Assembly (NCBI GenBank): GCA_937941745.1
Contig: CALDGV010000204.1
Coordinates: 1 to 10,409, forward strand
Reading direction: 5' to 3'
Source: an uncultured Prosthecobacter sp.
Lineage (GTDB): Bacteria; Verrucomicrobiota; Verrucomicrobiia; Verrucomicrobiales; Verrucomicrobiaceae
Length of the DNA stretch: 10,409 nucleotides
Part shown: piece after piece, positions 1 through 7,000 of the stretch
How positions within the stretch are numbered: position 1 is the first letter of the stretch
Layout: each line of letters starts with the position of its first letter
Position numbers and translations under genes: made by a program
Notes under the pieces: model-generated
Told to the model about the DNA's origin: nothing
Database searches by the model: none
What the model saw: the letters and a program-made list of their open reading frames with translations, nothing else

Positions 1-1
1 T

Positions 2-412
2 GGCTGCTTCGTCGGCGGCACCACCCTGGCCCCGCAGTATGTGCGCTTTATCGTTGAAGAAGTGCTGGAAGGCAAAATCGGCTTTTATCCGACCTACGGC
101 AACACCCTCATGGGCCTCGCCGCCAGCGTGCCGCTGGAGCCTTCGGACAACTTCTCCATCACTTACTATGCGCCTCAGCCGCGCGCTGTGCTTCGGATTG
201 TGAACCCGAACGAGACGAGCCAGACGGTGGATTACGACCAGTGGGGCCGGGTCGAGCTCACCACGCTGACCAAAGAGTTCTTCATGCCACGCTTCCTGGA
301 ACGCGACGAGGCCATGCGCCGCAAACCACGTGCTCCTTATGCCTGGGACGGCGTTGCTGACGTACGTCCTTTCGGCGCGATGGAGAAGACCATCGTTGAA
401 GGCGTGTATTGA
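2..412 (+). CDS. Adenylate-forming enzyme, phenylacetate-CoA-ligase-like, C-terminal fragment (5' end outside window)
   Basis: The reading frame is open from the left edge to a TGA at 410-412, giving the last 136 residues of a larger protein. An internal GTG at 41 is not needed as a start because the frame continues upstream. The segment YDQWGRVELTTLTKEFFMP, followed by RFLERDEA, resembles the stretch in ANL-superfamily ligases of the PaaK/EhpF type where a 'G-x-G-x-hx-TTLT-x-E--P--R---D' pattern carries the ATP-ribose-binding aspartate. FYPTYGNTLMG upstream would then match the tyrosine-glycine loop that contacts the adenylate. These enzymes activate a carboxylic acid as an acyl-adenylate, often passing it to CoA or a carrier protein. 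The substrate cannot be told. No signal peptide information is available because the N-terminus is missing. The gene ends 20 bases before a strong terminator, so it is the last gene of its transcript. The family call is inference from motif resemblance. Confidence 0.5.
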   Translation, partial: GCFVGGTTLAPQYVRFIVEEVLEGKIGFYPTYGNTLMGLAASVPLEPSDNFSITYYAPQPRAVLRIVNPNETSQTVDYDQWGRVELTTLTKEFFMPRFLERDEAMRRKPRAPYAWDGVADVRPFGAMEKTIVEGVY

Positions 413-432
413 GCCAGCTTCCAGCTTCTCTG

Positions 433-464
433 AGCGGACCGGGACCAACCCGGTCCGCTTTTTT
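433..464 (+). terminator. Intrinsic terminator after the ligase-like gene
   Basis: A perfect 11-bp GC-rich stem (433-443 pairing with 449-459) encloses a 5-base loop and runs directly into six T residues (459-464). It lies 20 bases after the stop codon at 412, which is the classical position. It isolates the upstream gene from the gene starting at 550. Confidence 0.93.
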
Positions 465-549
465 GTGACCTCATCCGAACAAGGGCTGCTCCAACATCAG
501 CAAGGTTCGTACTTGCCCTACCCCATGAACCCAGTGGAAAAGTCATCAG

Positions 550-2178
550 ATGTCTGACGAGCCCCATAACGAATCTCCCGGCCAGTGTGACACGACCTCT
601 TCAAGAGAGGAACGGGCAGCCACATCATCGGAAGAGAGCCATGGCAAGGCCGACGAAAAGGCCGCCATAGGAAAAAAGGGCGCACTGATGGCACTCACGG
701 ATTCGGGAGAGATGAATGTGAAGCAACTCATTGAGTCATCCTTCACCAGCCCGGAATCCACCAAGCATGCCGTCAACACCCTGATCGAGGCCTACGATGA
801 CAAGGGTTTGCTGCTCGCAGCCCAGGTGCAGCCTGAGCATCTCACCCTGGAACTGCGCCACCGCAGCGCAGACCTGAGCACACTGGTGATCGTGCAATGG
901 GTCCGGCAGGGAGAGACCCACAAGCTCAAACAACTCGGAGACGCCCTGCTCTCCGAGGCACCGAGGCTGCACACTCAGGAGGGAGCCCGGATCATGGCGG
1001 TGCTGGCAGGTCTTCTCGGGATTTTGAGGCCTCAGATTGCGCGAAGGCTCCTGGAAACCTCTGCACCTCACATGGCAGACCCCTCAGACACCGCCCTCCT
1101 GCGGGATGCCAGACGCTGGGTCGAGGCAGGCTCCTTGCTGGAGTCAGCCTCCTCTGAGGAACGCATCTTCTGGAATCGCCGGCTCCGAGAACCCAACGCG
1201 GAGTGGGACTGGAACTCTACCGAAGCGCGACTCGCCCTCAGCCATCTGGCCACCCGCAAAGCACCGGATGAACTCGACCTGGAACTCTTTCAAAAGGCCC
1301 TGCCAGGCTGCTGGTGGGACCTCTGGCGGAGCCGGACAGAGGTGCCAACCCCATCACCGCACTCCACACCCCCACCTTCCCTGGCCCGCAAGTCAAGCAA
1401 GGCAGGCGTGATGCTCAGTGCCGCCGCAGCCTTGACCTTCGGGTGGTGGTCTGCCGCAGAATTTCCCTGGTTGCAGAACTGGCTGGGGATTCACAGCCAG
1501 ACCAGCCCCACTGCGGCGGCCACGAATCAGGCTGAGTCAATCGTGCCATCACCTCCTCAGCTTCTGGTCGAAGAGAATGAGCCTGCCCCGCCCATTCGTG
1601 AATCACTCCGTCGGCTGCAAGCCGTGCTGAAAGCAAAAGCCGGGCGGGATGCCGATACTCCCTCACCAGCCGACCCTGCGGCAGTTTCGGCGACAGCGAG
1701 CACAACGCGAGCTGACTTGGTCAGAGCACCTGACACAGAACCCCCACTCACCGTTCCAGAGTCACCCTTTGCAAAAGAGTCGGCCCGGAAACAGGCTGCG
1801 GCACGCTTTGCCCTTCAGAATCCGGGGATCGCCCGTCTTTTCCGGATGGTCAAAGAAGGAAGCTTTCGTGAGAACCAGGCCCTGCTCCAGGGAGCCAACA
1901 GCGTCGCGAAGGCCGGCAGCAAAGAACATCAGAACCTCATTCACTGGCTGGTGCTGGATCCTCCAACCCAGGCTGACACCCGTCTGGTGGTGACAAAAAT
2001 GGCGCTGCGTTCCCTTCCCGCGCCCGAGGTCGTGCCGCTGTTCAACCTCTGCTACTACCCAGGTTCACCCAACGAGATCGAAATCAAGGAATGCAGCCAA
2101 CTGCTCCTTGAACTGTCTTCAGATGACATGCGCGCGGAAGAAAAAGCCATTCTTCAGACCATCACCGGAGTGCGTTGA
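550..2178 (+). CDS. Unrecognised single-span membrane protein, 542 aa
   Basis: I do not recognise a family. The N-terminal ~50 residues are polar and rich in Ser, Glu and Lys, probably disordered. Residues ~55-265 look alpha-helical with many Leu, Glu and Arg and end in a tryptophan cluster (GCWWDLW). One hydrophobic span sits at about 285-308 (starting AGVMLSAAAALTFGWW), preceded by RKSSK, so the positive-inside rule puts the N-terminal half in the cytoplasm and the rest outside. Residues ~310-410 are a Pro/Ala/Thr/Ser-rich linker, and ~410-542 form a second, mostly helical domain (from FALQNPGIARLF). There is no cleavable signal peptide and no catalytic motif I can name. The architecture (cytoplasmic domain, span, linker, outer domain) would suit a transmembrane signalling or envelope scaffold role, but that is speculation. 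The start is the first ATG in frame; only a weak GGAAAAG precedes it. A terminator upstream and a 61-base gap downstream suggest its own promoter. Confidence 0.8.
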   Translation: MSDEPHNESPGQCDTTSSREERAATSSEESHGKADEKAAIGKKGALMALTDSGEMNVKQLIESSFTSPESTKHAVNTLIEAYDDKGLLLAAQVQPEHLTLELRHRSADLSTLVIVQWVRQGETHKLKQLGDALLSEAPRLHTQEGARIMAVLAGLLGILRPQIARRLLETSAPHMADPSDTALLRDARRWVEAGSLLESASSEERIFWNRRLREPNAEWDWNSTEARLALSHLATRKAPDELDLELFQKALPGCWWDLWRSRTEVPTPSPHSTPPPSLARKSSKAGVMLSAAAALTFGWWSAAEFPWLQNWLGIHSQTSPTAAATNQAESIVPSPPQLLVEENEPAPPIRESLRRLQAVLKAKAGRDADTPSPADPAAVSATASTTRADLVRAPDTEPPLTVPESPFAKESARKQAAARFALQNPGIARLFRMVKEGSFRENQALLQGANSVAKAGSKEHQNLIHWLVLDPPTQADTRLVVTKMALRSLPAPEVVPLFNLCYYPGSPNEIEIKECSQLLLELSSDDMRAEEKAILQTITGVR

Positions 2179-2239
2179 GGTCCGGGAGACGGGCTCTGGT
2201 TCTTGACCTTGCCTTTCAGCACGGCCAGTAACTCGGCCT

Positions 2240-3091
2240 ATGATCAAAGTCACACCTGTCGGCACGCATGTCTCCGTCTGGGGCGAAGGCCCCATCTGGC
2301 ACCAGAACCGTCTCCTCTATGTGGACATTGAAGCCCACAAGATCGTGGCTTTCGACCCGGCCACAGGTGCGGAAAAGATCTGGGATGTCGGCCAGCGCGT
2401 GGGGATGGTGGTGCCAAGGAGTCGTGGAGGTTTGGCCTGGGCTGGAGACACCGGCTTCCATTTTCTGGATGAAGCGAGCGGAATCAGCACCCCTGTGGGT
2501 GATCCAGAGACCGACCTCCCGGACAATCGCTTCAACGATGGCAAATGCGATCCAGCAGGAAGACTGTGGGCAGGAAGCATTTGCCTGAAAAAGCAGCCAG
2601 AGGCCGCGCTTTACTGCCTCCACACCGACCTGCGGATCGAAAAGAAGTTCTCACCCGTCACTAACTCCAACGGCATCATCTGGAGCCGGGATGCAGCCAC
2701 GATGTTTTACATCGACACGCCGAGCAAAAAGATCCGGGCTTTCGATTACGACAAAGCCTCCAGTGCCATCAGTCACGAACGGGTCATCTGGGACACCAGC
2801 GCTGATCCCAGCAGCCCGGATGGCATGACCATCGACAGTGAGGACCGCCTCTGGATCGCCTTCTGTCATGGAGCCAAGGTCGTGTGCTTCGACCCGGCGG
2901 CGTCAAAAGTGGTCGAGCAGATTGACTTCCCTTGCGTGGAAACCACGGCCTGCGCCTTTGGCGGGCCTGACCTGCGTGATCTGTATGTGACCACAGGTCT
3001 CAAGCCTGGCCTGACGGAAGACCTCGCCGGACGTCTTTTTGTGTGCCGGCCGGGAGCCCAAGGCGTGGCATCAGACACCTTTGCCGGCTGA
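2240..3091 (+). CDS. SMP-30/gluconolactonase/LRE-family protein (sugar lactone hydrolase)
   Basis: This is a 283-residue six-bladed beta-propeller protein of the SMP-30/gluconolactonase family, which hydrolyses sugar lactones such as gluconolactone using one divalent metal. The expected metal ligands and their contexts are visible: Glu16 (GEGPIW), Asn144 (TNSNGI) and Asp194 (SPDGM), with the substrate-side Asn99 in FNDGKCDPAGRLWAGS. The late motif CAFGGPDLRDLYVTTG, then AGRLF, is also typical. Length matches the family (about 280-300). There is no signal peptide, so it should act in the cytoplasm, probably in an oxidative sugar pathway; the exact substrate cannot be read from sequence. It follows the 542-residue gene by 61 bases in the same direction with no clear ribosome-binding site, and converges on the cbb3 oxidase operon at a shared terminator. 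The start gives the normal family N-terminus. Confidence 0.93.
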   Translation: MIKVTPVGTHVSVWGEGPIWHQNRLLYVDIEAHKIVAFDPATGAEKIWDVGQRVGMVVPRSRGGLAWAGDTGFHFLDEASGISTPVGDPETDLPDNRFNDGKCDPAGRLWAGSICLKKQPEAALYCLHTDLRIEKKFSPVTNSNGIIWSRDAATMFYIDTPSKKIRAFDYDKASSAISHERVIWDTSADPSSPDGMTIDSEDRLWIAFCHGAKVVCFDPAASKVVEQIDFPCVETTACAFGGPDLRDLYVTTGLKPGLTEDLAGRLFVCRPGAQGVASDTFAG

Positions 3092-3110
3092 TCACCGCCC
3101 ATCCCACCTT

Positions 3111-3158
3111 CAAAAGAAAAAGGTCAGAAGCCCTTCTGCCGAGCTTCTGACCTTCTTT
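3111..3158. terminator. Bidirectional intrinsic terminator between the SMP-30 gene and the cbb3 operon
   Basis: A perfect 12-bp stem (3120-3131 with 3143-3154) has an 11-base loop. Reading minus, it is followed by a strong U-rich tail (complement of caaaagaaaa at 3111-3120). Reading plus, it is followed by CTTTAG, a weaker tail. It lies between convergent genes ending at 3091 (+) and 3188 (-), so it plausibly serves both. It also marks the end of the oxidase operon, ruling out a directly following ccoP. Confidence 0.88.
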
Positions 3159-3187
3159 AGAGCCAGCCTTTTGAGCTGGAAAGGATA

Positions 3188-3343
3188 TCAGTCATCCAAA
3201 GGAATCCGGGCCATGCGCTCAGCGGATTCCTTTTTCAACACGGCGGCACGGATGACGAAGTTGAAGAACACCGCAGCCGTGACACCAAAGGCGACGAAGG
3301 GCACCCAGTCGAGCCAGGCTTCATAAGTGACGAGACGAAACAT
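3188..3343 (-). CDS. Small CcoQ/FixQ-like membrane protein, 51 aa
   Basis: A 51-codon frame runs from ATG (complement of 3341-3343) to TGA (complement of 3188-3190). The protein begins MFRLVTYEAWLDW, has one hydrophobic helix at about residues 12-32 (VPFVAFGVTAAVFFNFVI), and ends in a charged tail with a Lys-Lys-Glu and Arg cluster. One N-terminal span plus a short charged cytoplasmic tail is the layout of CcoQ/FixQ, the small subunit that stabilises cbb3 oxidase. It starts 32 bases after the ccoNO stop on the same strand and is the last gene before the terminator. CcoQ is poorly conserved, so position and topology are the main support; it could be another small accessory subunit. No Shine-Dalgarno sequence is visible. 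Confidence 0.68.
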   Translation of the reverse strand: MFRLVTYEAWLDWVPFVAFGVTAAVFFNFVIRAAVLKKESAERMARIPLDD

Positions 3344-3375
3344 AAGGGTAAGTCAGGTGGAGGTTGCGATTGAAA

Positions 3376-5763
3376 TCACTCCGCGCCTTTGATCTGGCTG
3401 CGGTTCACGTCAGGATTCGTCGGCAGAGGGACAAGCTGAGGCTTGGAGGCATCCTTGAGCTTCTGCTCCACCTCGGGCGTGTCGTATTTTCCGAGCTTCT
3501 GGAGGTAGGCGATGAGAGCGACGATCTTGGTGTCAGGCGAGGCGGCAAGTTTTTCGGCCTTGAGGTTCTCGACGATTTCGATGCCCTGCTTGATGGCGTT
3601 CTCCTTGATCTCAACATCGGTCATCGTGGGGTATGGAACGCCCAGCTTGACCATGGTGGCGATCTTGGCGGGAAGCGCTTTCTGATCAAACTTCTCTTCA
3701 AAGAGATGAGGATAGGCAGGCATGTTTGAGCCCACCGAGGTGCTGCGAGGATCCTTCATGTGGTTGTAGTGCCAGCTGTGGGGATACTTGCCACCCTCAC
3801 GGGCAAGGTCTGGACCGGTGCGCTTGGAGCCCCACTGAAAGGGGTGATCATAAATGCTCTCGCCCATGCGGGAGTAGTCACCATAGCGGAGCACATCGGG
3901 CAGCATGGTGCGGATCATCTGGCTGTGGCAGTTGTAGCAGCCTTCGCTGACGTAGATGTCGCGGCCAGCCAGTTCCAACGGCGTGTACACCTGCTGGATG
4001 CGGTCTTCCATGTTCTTCGCACGGTTCACCATGACCGTCGGCACAATCTGGATCAGGCCGCCCAGGGCCACCGCGATGAAGGTGAGCACGGTGAAGGGAA
4101 TCCAGTTTTCCAGGAGGCGGTCATACCAAGCGGACCAGCTTGCATGGGTGGCAGAGAAGCGCTTGATGGCGATCACGGCAAAGATGCCGGTGCCGATGAG
4201 GGCGGCGATGTCGGCTCCTTTAGGCAGGAACAGCCAGCCCATGGCCAGGAAGAGGCCGCCAAAGACATAGGTGATGGGGTCAGAAAGGAAGGTGGTTTTC
4301 AGCCCCATGGTATCGTGCGTCGGCTGCTCAATCACGGCCACTTCACGGGTCTCATTGAAGGCCTTGCCGGACTTGGCGGTCTTCCAGAGGTTGAAAAGCA
4401 TCAGGCCCATGCCCACGAGGTAGAGGGAGCCGCCGATGATGCGGAAGCCCATCATAGGACGGATGGCCGTGAGGGTCTCGATGAAGTTCGGGTAGGTCAG
4501 CGCGGTGCCGGCGGCATTCGTGCTGTTCAGCATCAGTCCCTGCATGATGCCGGAGACCCACATGGCGGCCACGTAGATGAGGATGCCGATCAGGCTCAGC
4601 CAGAAGTGCATGTTCGCCATCGGGATGGAATGCAGCTTGGTGCCATAGAGGCGGGGTGTGAGCCAATAGAAGAGGCCGGCAGCCATCAAACCATTCCAAC
4701 CGAGAGCGCCGCTGTGCACGTGGCCGATGGTCCAGTCGGAGTAGTGGGAGAGGGCGTTCACCGCCTTGATGGAGAGCAGCGGGCCTTCAAAGGTGGACAT
4801 GCCGTAGAAGGTCACGGCGGCGATGAAGAACTTCACCACAGGATCGGTGCGGAGCTTGTCCCAGGCACCACGGAGGGTGAGCAGGCCGTTCAGCATGCCG
4901 CCCCAGCTCGGAGCCCACAGCATGAGGGAGAAGAACATGCCCAGCATCTGCAGCCAGTGCGGCAGGGCGGTGTTCAGCAGGTGGTGCGGACCAGCCCAGA
5001 TGTAGATGAAGACCAGGGACCAGAAGTGGACAATGGACAGCCGGTAGGAGTACACGGGGCGCTCCACCGCCTTGGGCAGGAAGTAGTACATGATGCCCAG
5101 GATCGGAGTCGTCAGGAAGAAGGCGACGGCGTTGTGACCATACCACCACTGGATCAGCGCGTTCTGCACACCGGCGAAGAGCGTGTAGCTGTGCGTCAGG
5201 CTGGTGGGGATGGAGAGGTGGTTGACGATGTAGAGCAGCGCGATCGTGATGATCGTCGAAATGTAGAACCACAGCGCCACATACAGGGAAGGCTCATTGC
5301 GCTTCGCCAGCGTCCAGAAGAAGTTCACGGAGAAGACCACCCAGATCAGGGCCACGGCCACGTTGATCGGCCAGATGAGCTCCGCGTACTCCTGACCGCG
5401 GGTGAAGCCCAGTGGCAGGGTCACTGCCGCACTCACGATGATGAGCTGCCAGCCCCAGAAGTGGATTTTGGAGAGCAAATCCGACGCCATGCGGGCCTTG
5501 CACAGCCGCTGCGTGGAGTAGTAAATGCCTGCAAACATCATGTTGCCGACGAAGGCGAAGATCACCGCGTTCGTGTGCAGCGGGCGCAGACGGCCAAAGC
5601 TCAGGAAAGAGGCCAGGTTCAGCTCATGAAAGTTGAGCTGAGCGGCGACAATGACGCCGACGAGCATGCCGACGATGCCCCAGATCATGGAGGCCCACAT
5701 GAACTGGCGGACGACTTTGTCGTCAAACTCGATGGTTTTCTTGATGGTGGAGGTAGGTGTCAT
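3376..5763 (-). CDS. ccoNO: cbb3-type cytochrome c oxidase, CcoN-CcoO fusion (subunits I and II)
   Basis: This 795-residue protein joins the catalytic haem-copper subunit CcoN to the monohaem cytochrome c subunit CcoO in one frame. In the CcoN part (~1-465) the ligands are all present: His63 (RPLHTNAVIFAF) and His350 for low-spin haem b, His348 (HVHSGALGWN) for haem b3, and His210 (WWYGHNAVAF) and His260/His261 (AGPHHL) for CuB. The cross-linked Tyr254 lies in FIYIWAGPHH, and the conserved Glu326 in STFEGP. After a polar linker (~462-490) there are two further hydrophobic segments (~497-514 and ~518-534), then the CcoO anchor helix (~554-579). The haem c site is Cys609-Tyr-Asn-Cys612-His613, with Met681 (SNMPAYP) as probable distal ligand. 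The enzyme reduces O2 at low concentration in the cytoplasmic membrane and pumps protons. It follows the CcoS-like gene by 21 bases. Separate ccoN and ccoO genes are the rule in Proteobacteria; fusions occur in other phyla. Confidence 0.96.
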   Translation of the reverse strand: MTPTSTIKKTIEFDDKVVRQFMWASMIWGIVGMLVGVIVAAQLNFHELNLASFLSFGRLRPLHTNAVIFAFVGNMMFAGIYYSTQRLCKARMASDLLSKIHFWGWQLIIVSAAVTLPLGFTRGQEYAELIWPINVAVALIWVVFSVNFFWTLAKRNEPSLYVALWFYISTIITIALLYIVNHLSIPTSLTHSYTLFAGVQNALIQWWYGHNAVAFFLTTPILGIMYYFLPKAVERPVYSYRLSIVHFWSLVFIYIWAGPHHLLNTALPHWLQMLGMFFSLMLWAPSWGGMLNGLLTLRGAWDKLRTDPVVKFFIAAVTFYGMSTFEGPLLSIKAVNALSHYSDWTIGHVHSGALGWNGLMAAGLFYWLTPRLYGTKLHSIPMANMHFWLSLIGILIYVAAMWVSGIMQGLMLNSTNAAGTALTYPNFIETLTAIRPMMGFRIIGGSLYLVGMGLMLFNLWKTAKSGKAFNETREVAVIEQPTHDTMGLKTTFLSDPITYVFGGLFLAMGWLFLPKGADIAALIGTGIFAVIAIKRFSATHASWSAWYDRLLENWIPFTVLTFIAVALGGLIQIVPTVMVNRAKNMEDRIQQVYTPLELAGRDIYVSEGCYNCHSQMIRTMLPDVLRYGDYSRMGESIYDHPFQWGSKRTGPDLAREGGKYPHSWHYNHMKDPRSTSVGSNMPAYPHLFEEKFDQKALPAKIATMVKLGVPYPTMTDVEIKENAIKQGIEIVENLKAEKLAASPDTKIVALIAYLQKLGKYDTPEVEQKLKDASKPQLVPLPTNPDVNRSQIKGAE

Positions 5764-5784
5764 GGTGCGGGAGAGTCGGGAGCG

Positions 5785-5955
5785 TCAGTTCTGGGGTGGA
5801 AAGGAGCGCGGAGAAGGCTGGTCTGCCTCCAGGGGGAGCAAGGACATCTGCTCAATCGAACGGCGCTGGCGCTGGGTGCGCTCGGCAAAGAAAAGAACGG
5901 CGAAAAGCACCGCAAAAGCGAGGCTCATGAAGATGGTGACGGCAAAGACTTCCAT
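5785..5955 (-). CDS. ccoS: CcoS/FixS-like cbb3 oxidase assembly protein, 56 aa
   Basis: The protein begins MEVFAVTIFMSLAFAVLFAV, a single N-terminal membrane helix followed by an aromatic and charged turn (FFAERTQRQRR) and then SIEQMSLLPLEAD. This matches the CcoS/FixS plan: short initial 'ME', one span, and a cytoplasmic tail with an 'LP-L-x-D' motif. CcoS is needed for maturation of cbb3 oxidase, probably for cofactor insertion into CcoN. Its stop lies 21 bases before the ccoNO start, so the two are co-transcribed. An in-frame ATG at 6060 would give 91 residues, but the extra 35 residues are polar, unlike the family, and would begin only about 20 bases from the purQ terminator, so I take the start at 5955. 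The Pro/Ser-rich end (DQPSPRSFPPQN) is longer than usual. It could also be an unrelated small membrane protein. Confidence 0.65.
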   Translation of the reverse strand: MEVFAVTIFMSLAFAVLFAVLFFAERTQRQRRSIEQMSLLPLEADQPSPRSFPPQN

Positions 5956-6081
5956 GTCGCTATCAGTGAAGCGGTGGCACCCATCAGGTGCTCGCCCGTC
6001 ATTGTTGTAGGGTGCCCTTATCTTGTGAGTGCCGCACCAGAATGCTTCAAGCTTTTTCAACAGCCTCGCAGCGACAAAGCG

Positions 6082-6115
6082 AAAAAGCCTGCTGACACAG
6101 CATCAGCAGGCTTTT
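6082..6115 (-). terminator. Intrinsic terminator of purQ
   Basis: A 13-bp perfect stem including A/T flanks (6083-6095 with 6103-6115) has a 7-base loop. Read on the minus strand it ends in a U tract (complement of the A run 6082-6086), 30 bases after the purQ stop. The symmetric T run on the other arm means it could also work on plus-strand transcripts, but no plus gene ends here. It separates purQ from the oxidase operon. Confidence 0.92.
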
Positions 6116-6144
6116 CAGAAACAGTTTCGCCGTTTGGACGGAAG

Positions 6145-6852
6145 TCAGGCGGCGAGAGCTTCGGCCACGCCTTTGAAGAGGTAGTAGCCCCAGCCACGTT
6201 CCGCACCGTTCCAGTCAGGATCGTAGTGCGTATCCTTGCCGATGAAGCGCTCCGGATGCGGCATGAGACCGAAAACACGCCCCGTATCGTCCTGAAGCCC
6301 AGCGATCTGGGCCGTGGAACCATTCACATCCTTGCCGTAAAGCAGCGCTCCGTGACCGTCCTTGACGTACTTCTCAGCGTCGCCGGACTCACCCACGAAC
6401 CGGCCTTCCGCATGGGCGATCGGCAGCTCGAAATGATCAGGCAGGAGCTTCAAATAAGGGCTTGTGGAGCTGTTTTTCTTCAACGGCACCCAGCGGCAGA
6501 TGAAGCGGCCGGTGGTGTTGTGGATCAGGCTGCCACGAGGAAGCAGGTCGAGCTGCGTCAGGATCTGGAAGCCATTGCAGATGCCCAGCACATAGCCGCC
6601 ATCCGCCACAAACTTCTTCAGGCGCTCACCCAGCTTGTGCTTGGTGATGAGCTGGGAAATGCGGCCGCTCATCACATAGTCGCCATAGCTGAAGCCGCCG
6701 GAAAAAACGACCAGGTTCGCCTTGTCCAGGGCCTCGGGCGCGAGCTGGGAGACAGGAAGAACTTCCGCCGTGAAACCGGCGGCTTCCAGGGCGCGGGAGG
6801 TTTCGACATCGCAATTCGTGCCGGGAAACTTGATCAGCAGGGCGTGGGGCAT
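6145..6852 (-). CDS. purQ: Phosphoribosylformylglycinamidine synthase, glutaminase subunit PurQ
   Basis: From the ATG at 6852 the protein has 235 residues and the family's canonical start, MPHALLIKFPGTNCD. It is a class I glutamine amidotransferase that releases ammonia from glutamine for PurL in the fourth step of purine synthesis (FGAR to FGAM). The triad is visible: nucleophile Cys92 in GICNGFQ, His199 and Glu201 in MPHPERF. FSGGFSYGDY and AHAEGRF are further PurQ signatures. The size fits a stand-alone small subunit that works with small PurL and PurS; neither is in this window. It is a single-gene unit closed by its own terminator, and is divergent from the secreted-protein cluster at 7001. 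The frame extends upstream, and an ATG at 6906 with a strong AGGAGG 6 bases before it would add 18 residues (MRGCMVGRLRQSHSLTFT). I keep 6852 because it gives the family N-terminus, but the choice is not certain. Confidence 0.96.
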   Translation of the reverse strand: MPHALLIKFPGTNCDVETSRALEAAGFTAEVLPVSQLAPEALDKANLVVFSGGFSYGDYVMSGRISQLITKHKLGERLKKFVADGGYVLGICNGFQILTQLDLLPRGSLIHNTTGRFICRWVPLKKNSSTSPYLKLLPDHFELPIAHAEGRFVGESGDAEKYVKDGHGALLYGKDVNGSTAQIAGLQDDTGRVFGLMPHPERFIGKDTHYDPDWNGAERGWGYYLFKGVAEALAA

Positions 6853-6912
6853 GGTGAAGGTAAGGCTGTGAGATTGGCGAAGCCTCCCCACCATGCAACC
6901 CCGCATCTGCTT

Positions 6913-6918
6913 CCTCCT
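6913..6918 (-). promoter_or_regulatory. Strong Shine-Dalgarno sequence in frame with purQ
   Basis: The minus strand reads AGGAGG, then six bases, then ATG at 6906, which is in frame with purQ 54 bases upstream of its conventional start. Other gene starts in this window lack a comparable motif. It either sets a longer PurQ N-terminus, or is a chance match in the purQ leader. Confidence 0.45.
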
Positions 6919-6943
6919 GATTTTGATTTGTCGAATCCGAGGA

Positions 6944-6973
6944 TAGACACGACGAGCCCCGTTCAGATAGCAT
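6944..6973 (+). promoter_or_regulatory. Candidate sigma-70-like promoter for the secreted-protein cluster
   Basis: TAGACA (6944-6949, five of six to TTGACA) is followed after 18 bases by TAGCAT (6968-6973, four of six to TATAAT). It would start transcription near 6980, about 20 bases before the ATG at 7001. Promoter consensus in this phylum is poorly known, so this is only a candidate. Confidence 0.25.
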
Positions 6974-7000
6974 GACAGTGCTTTTTTCAGCCTCCACTGC

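Noticed and set aside
5785..6060. A longer 91-residue form of the CcoS-like protein starting at 6060
   Set aside because: The extra residues put a polar stretch before the membrane helix, against the family pattern, and the start would be about 20 bases from the purQ terminator.
6893..6946. A 17-codon plus-strand frame (MQPRICFLL...) before the C39-like gene
   Set aside because: It overlaps the purQ leader, lacks a ribosome-binding site and is too short to support without expression or conservation data.
3760..6975. A 1071-codon open frame on the plus strand, antisense to ccoNO, ccoS and purQ
   Set aside because: It runs opposite three well-supported genes and across their intergenic regions and terminator. 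Its translation is a His/Asp/Glu/Gly-rich mix with no fold-like pattern, as expected when GC-rich genes are read on the other strand.
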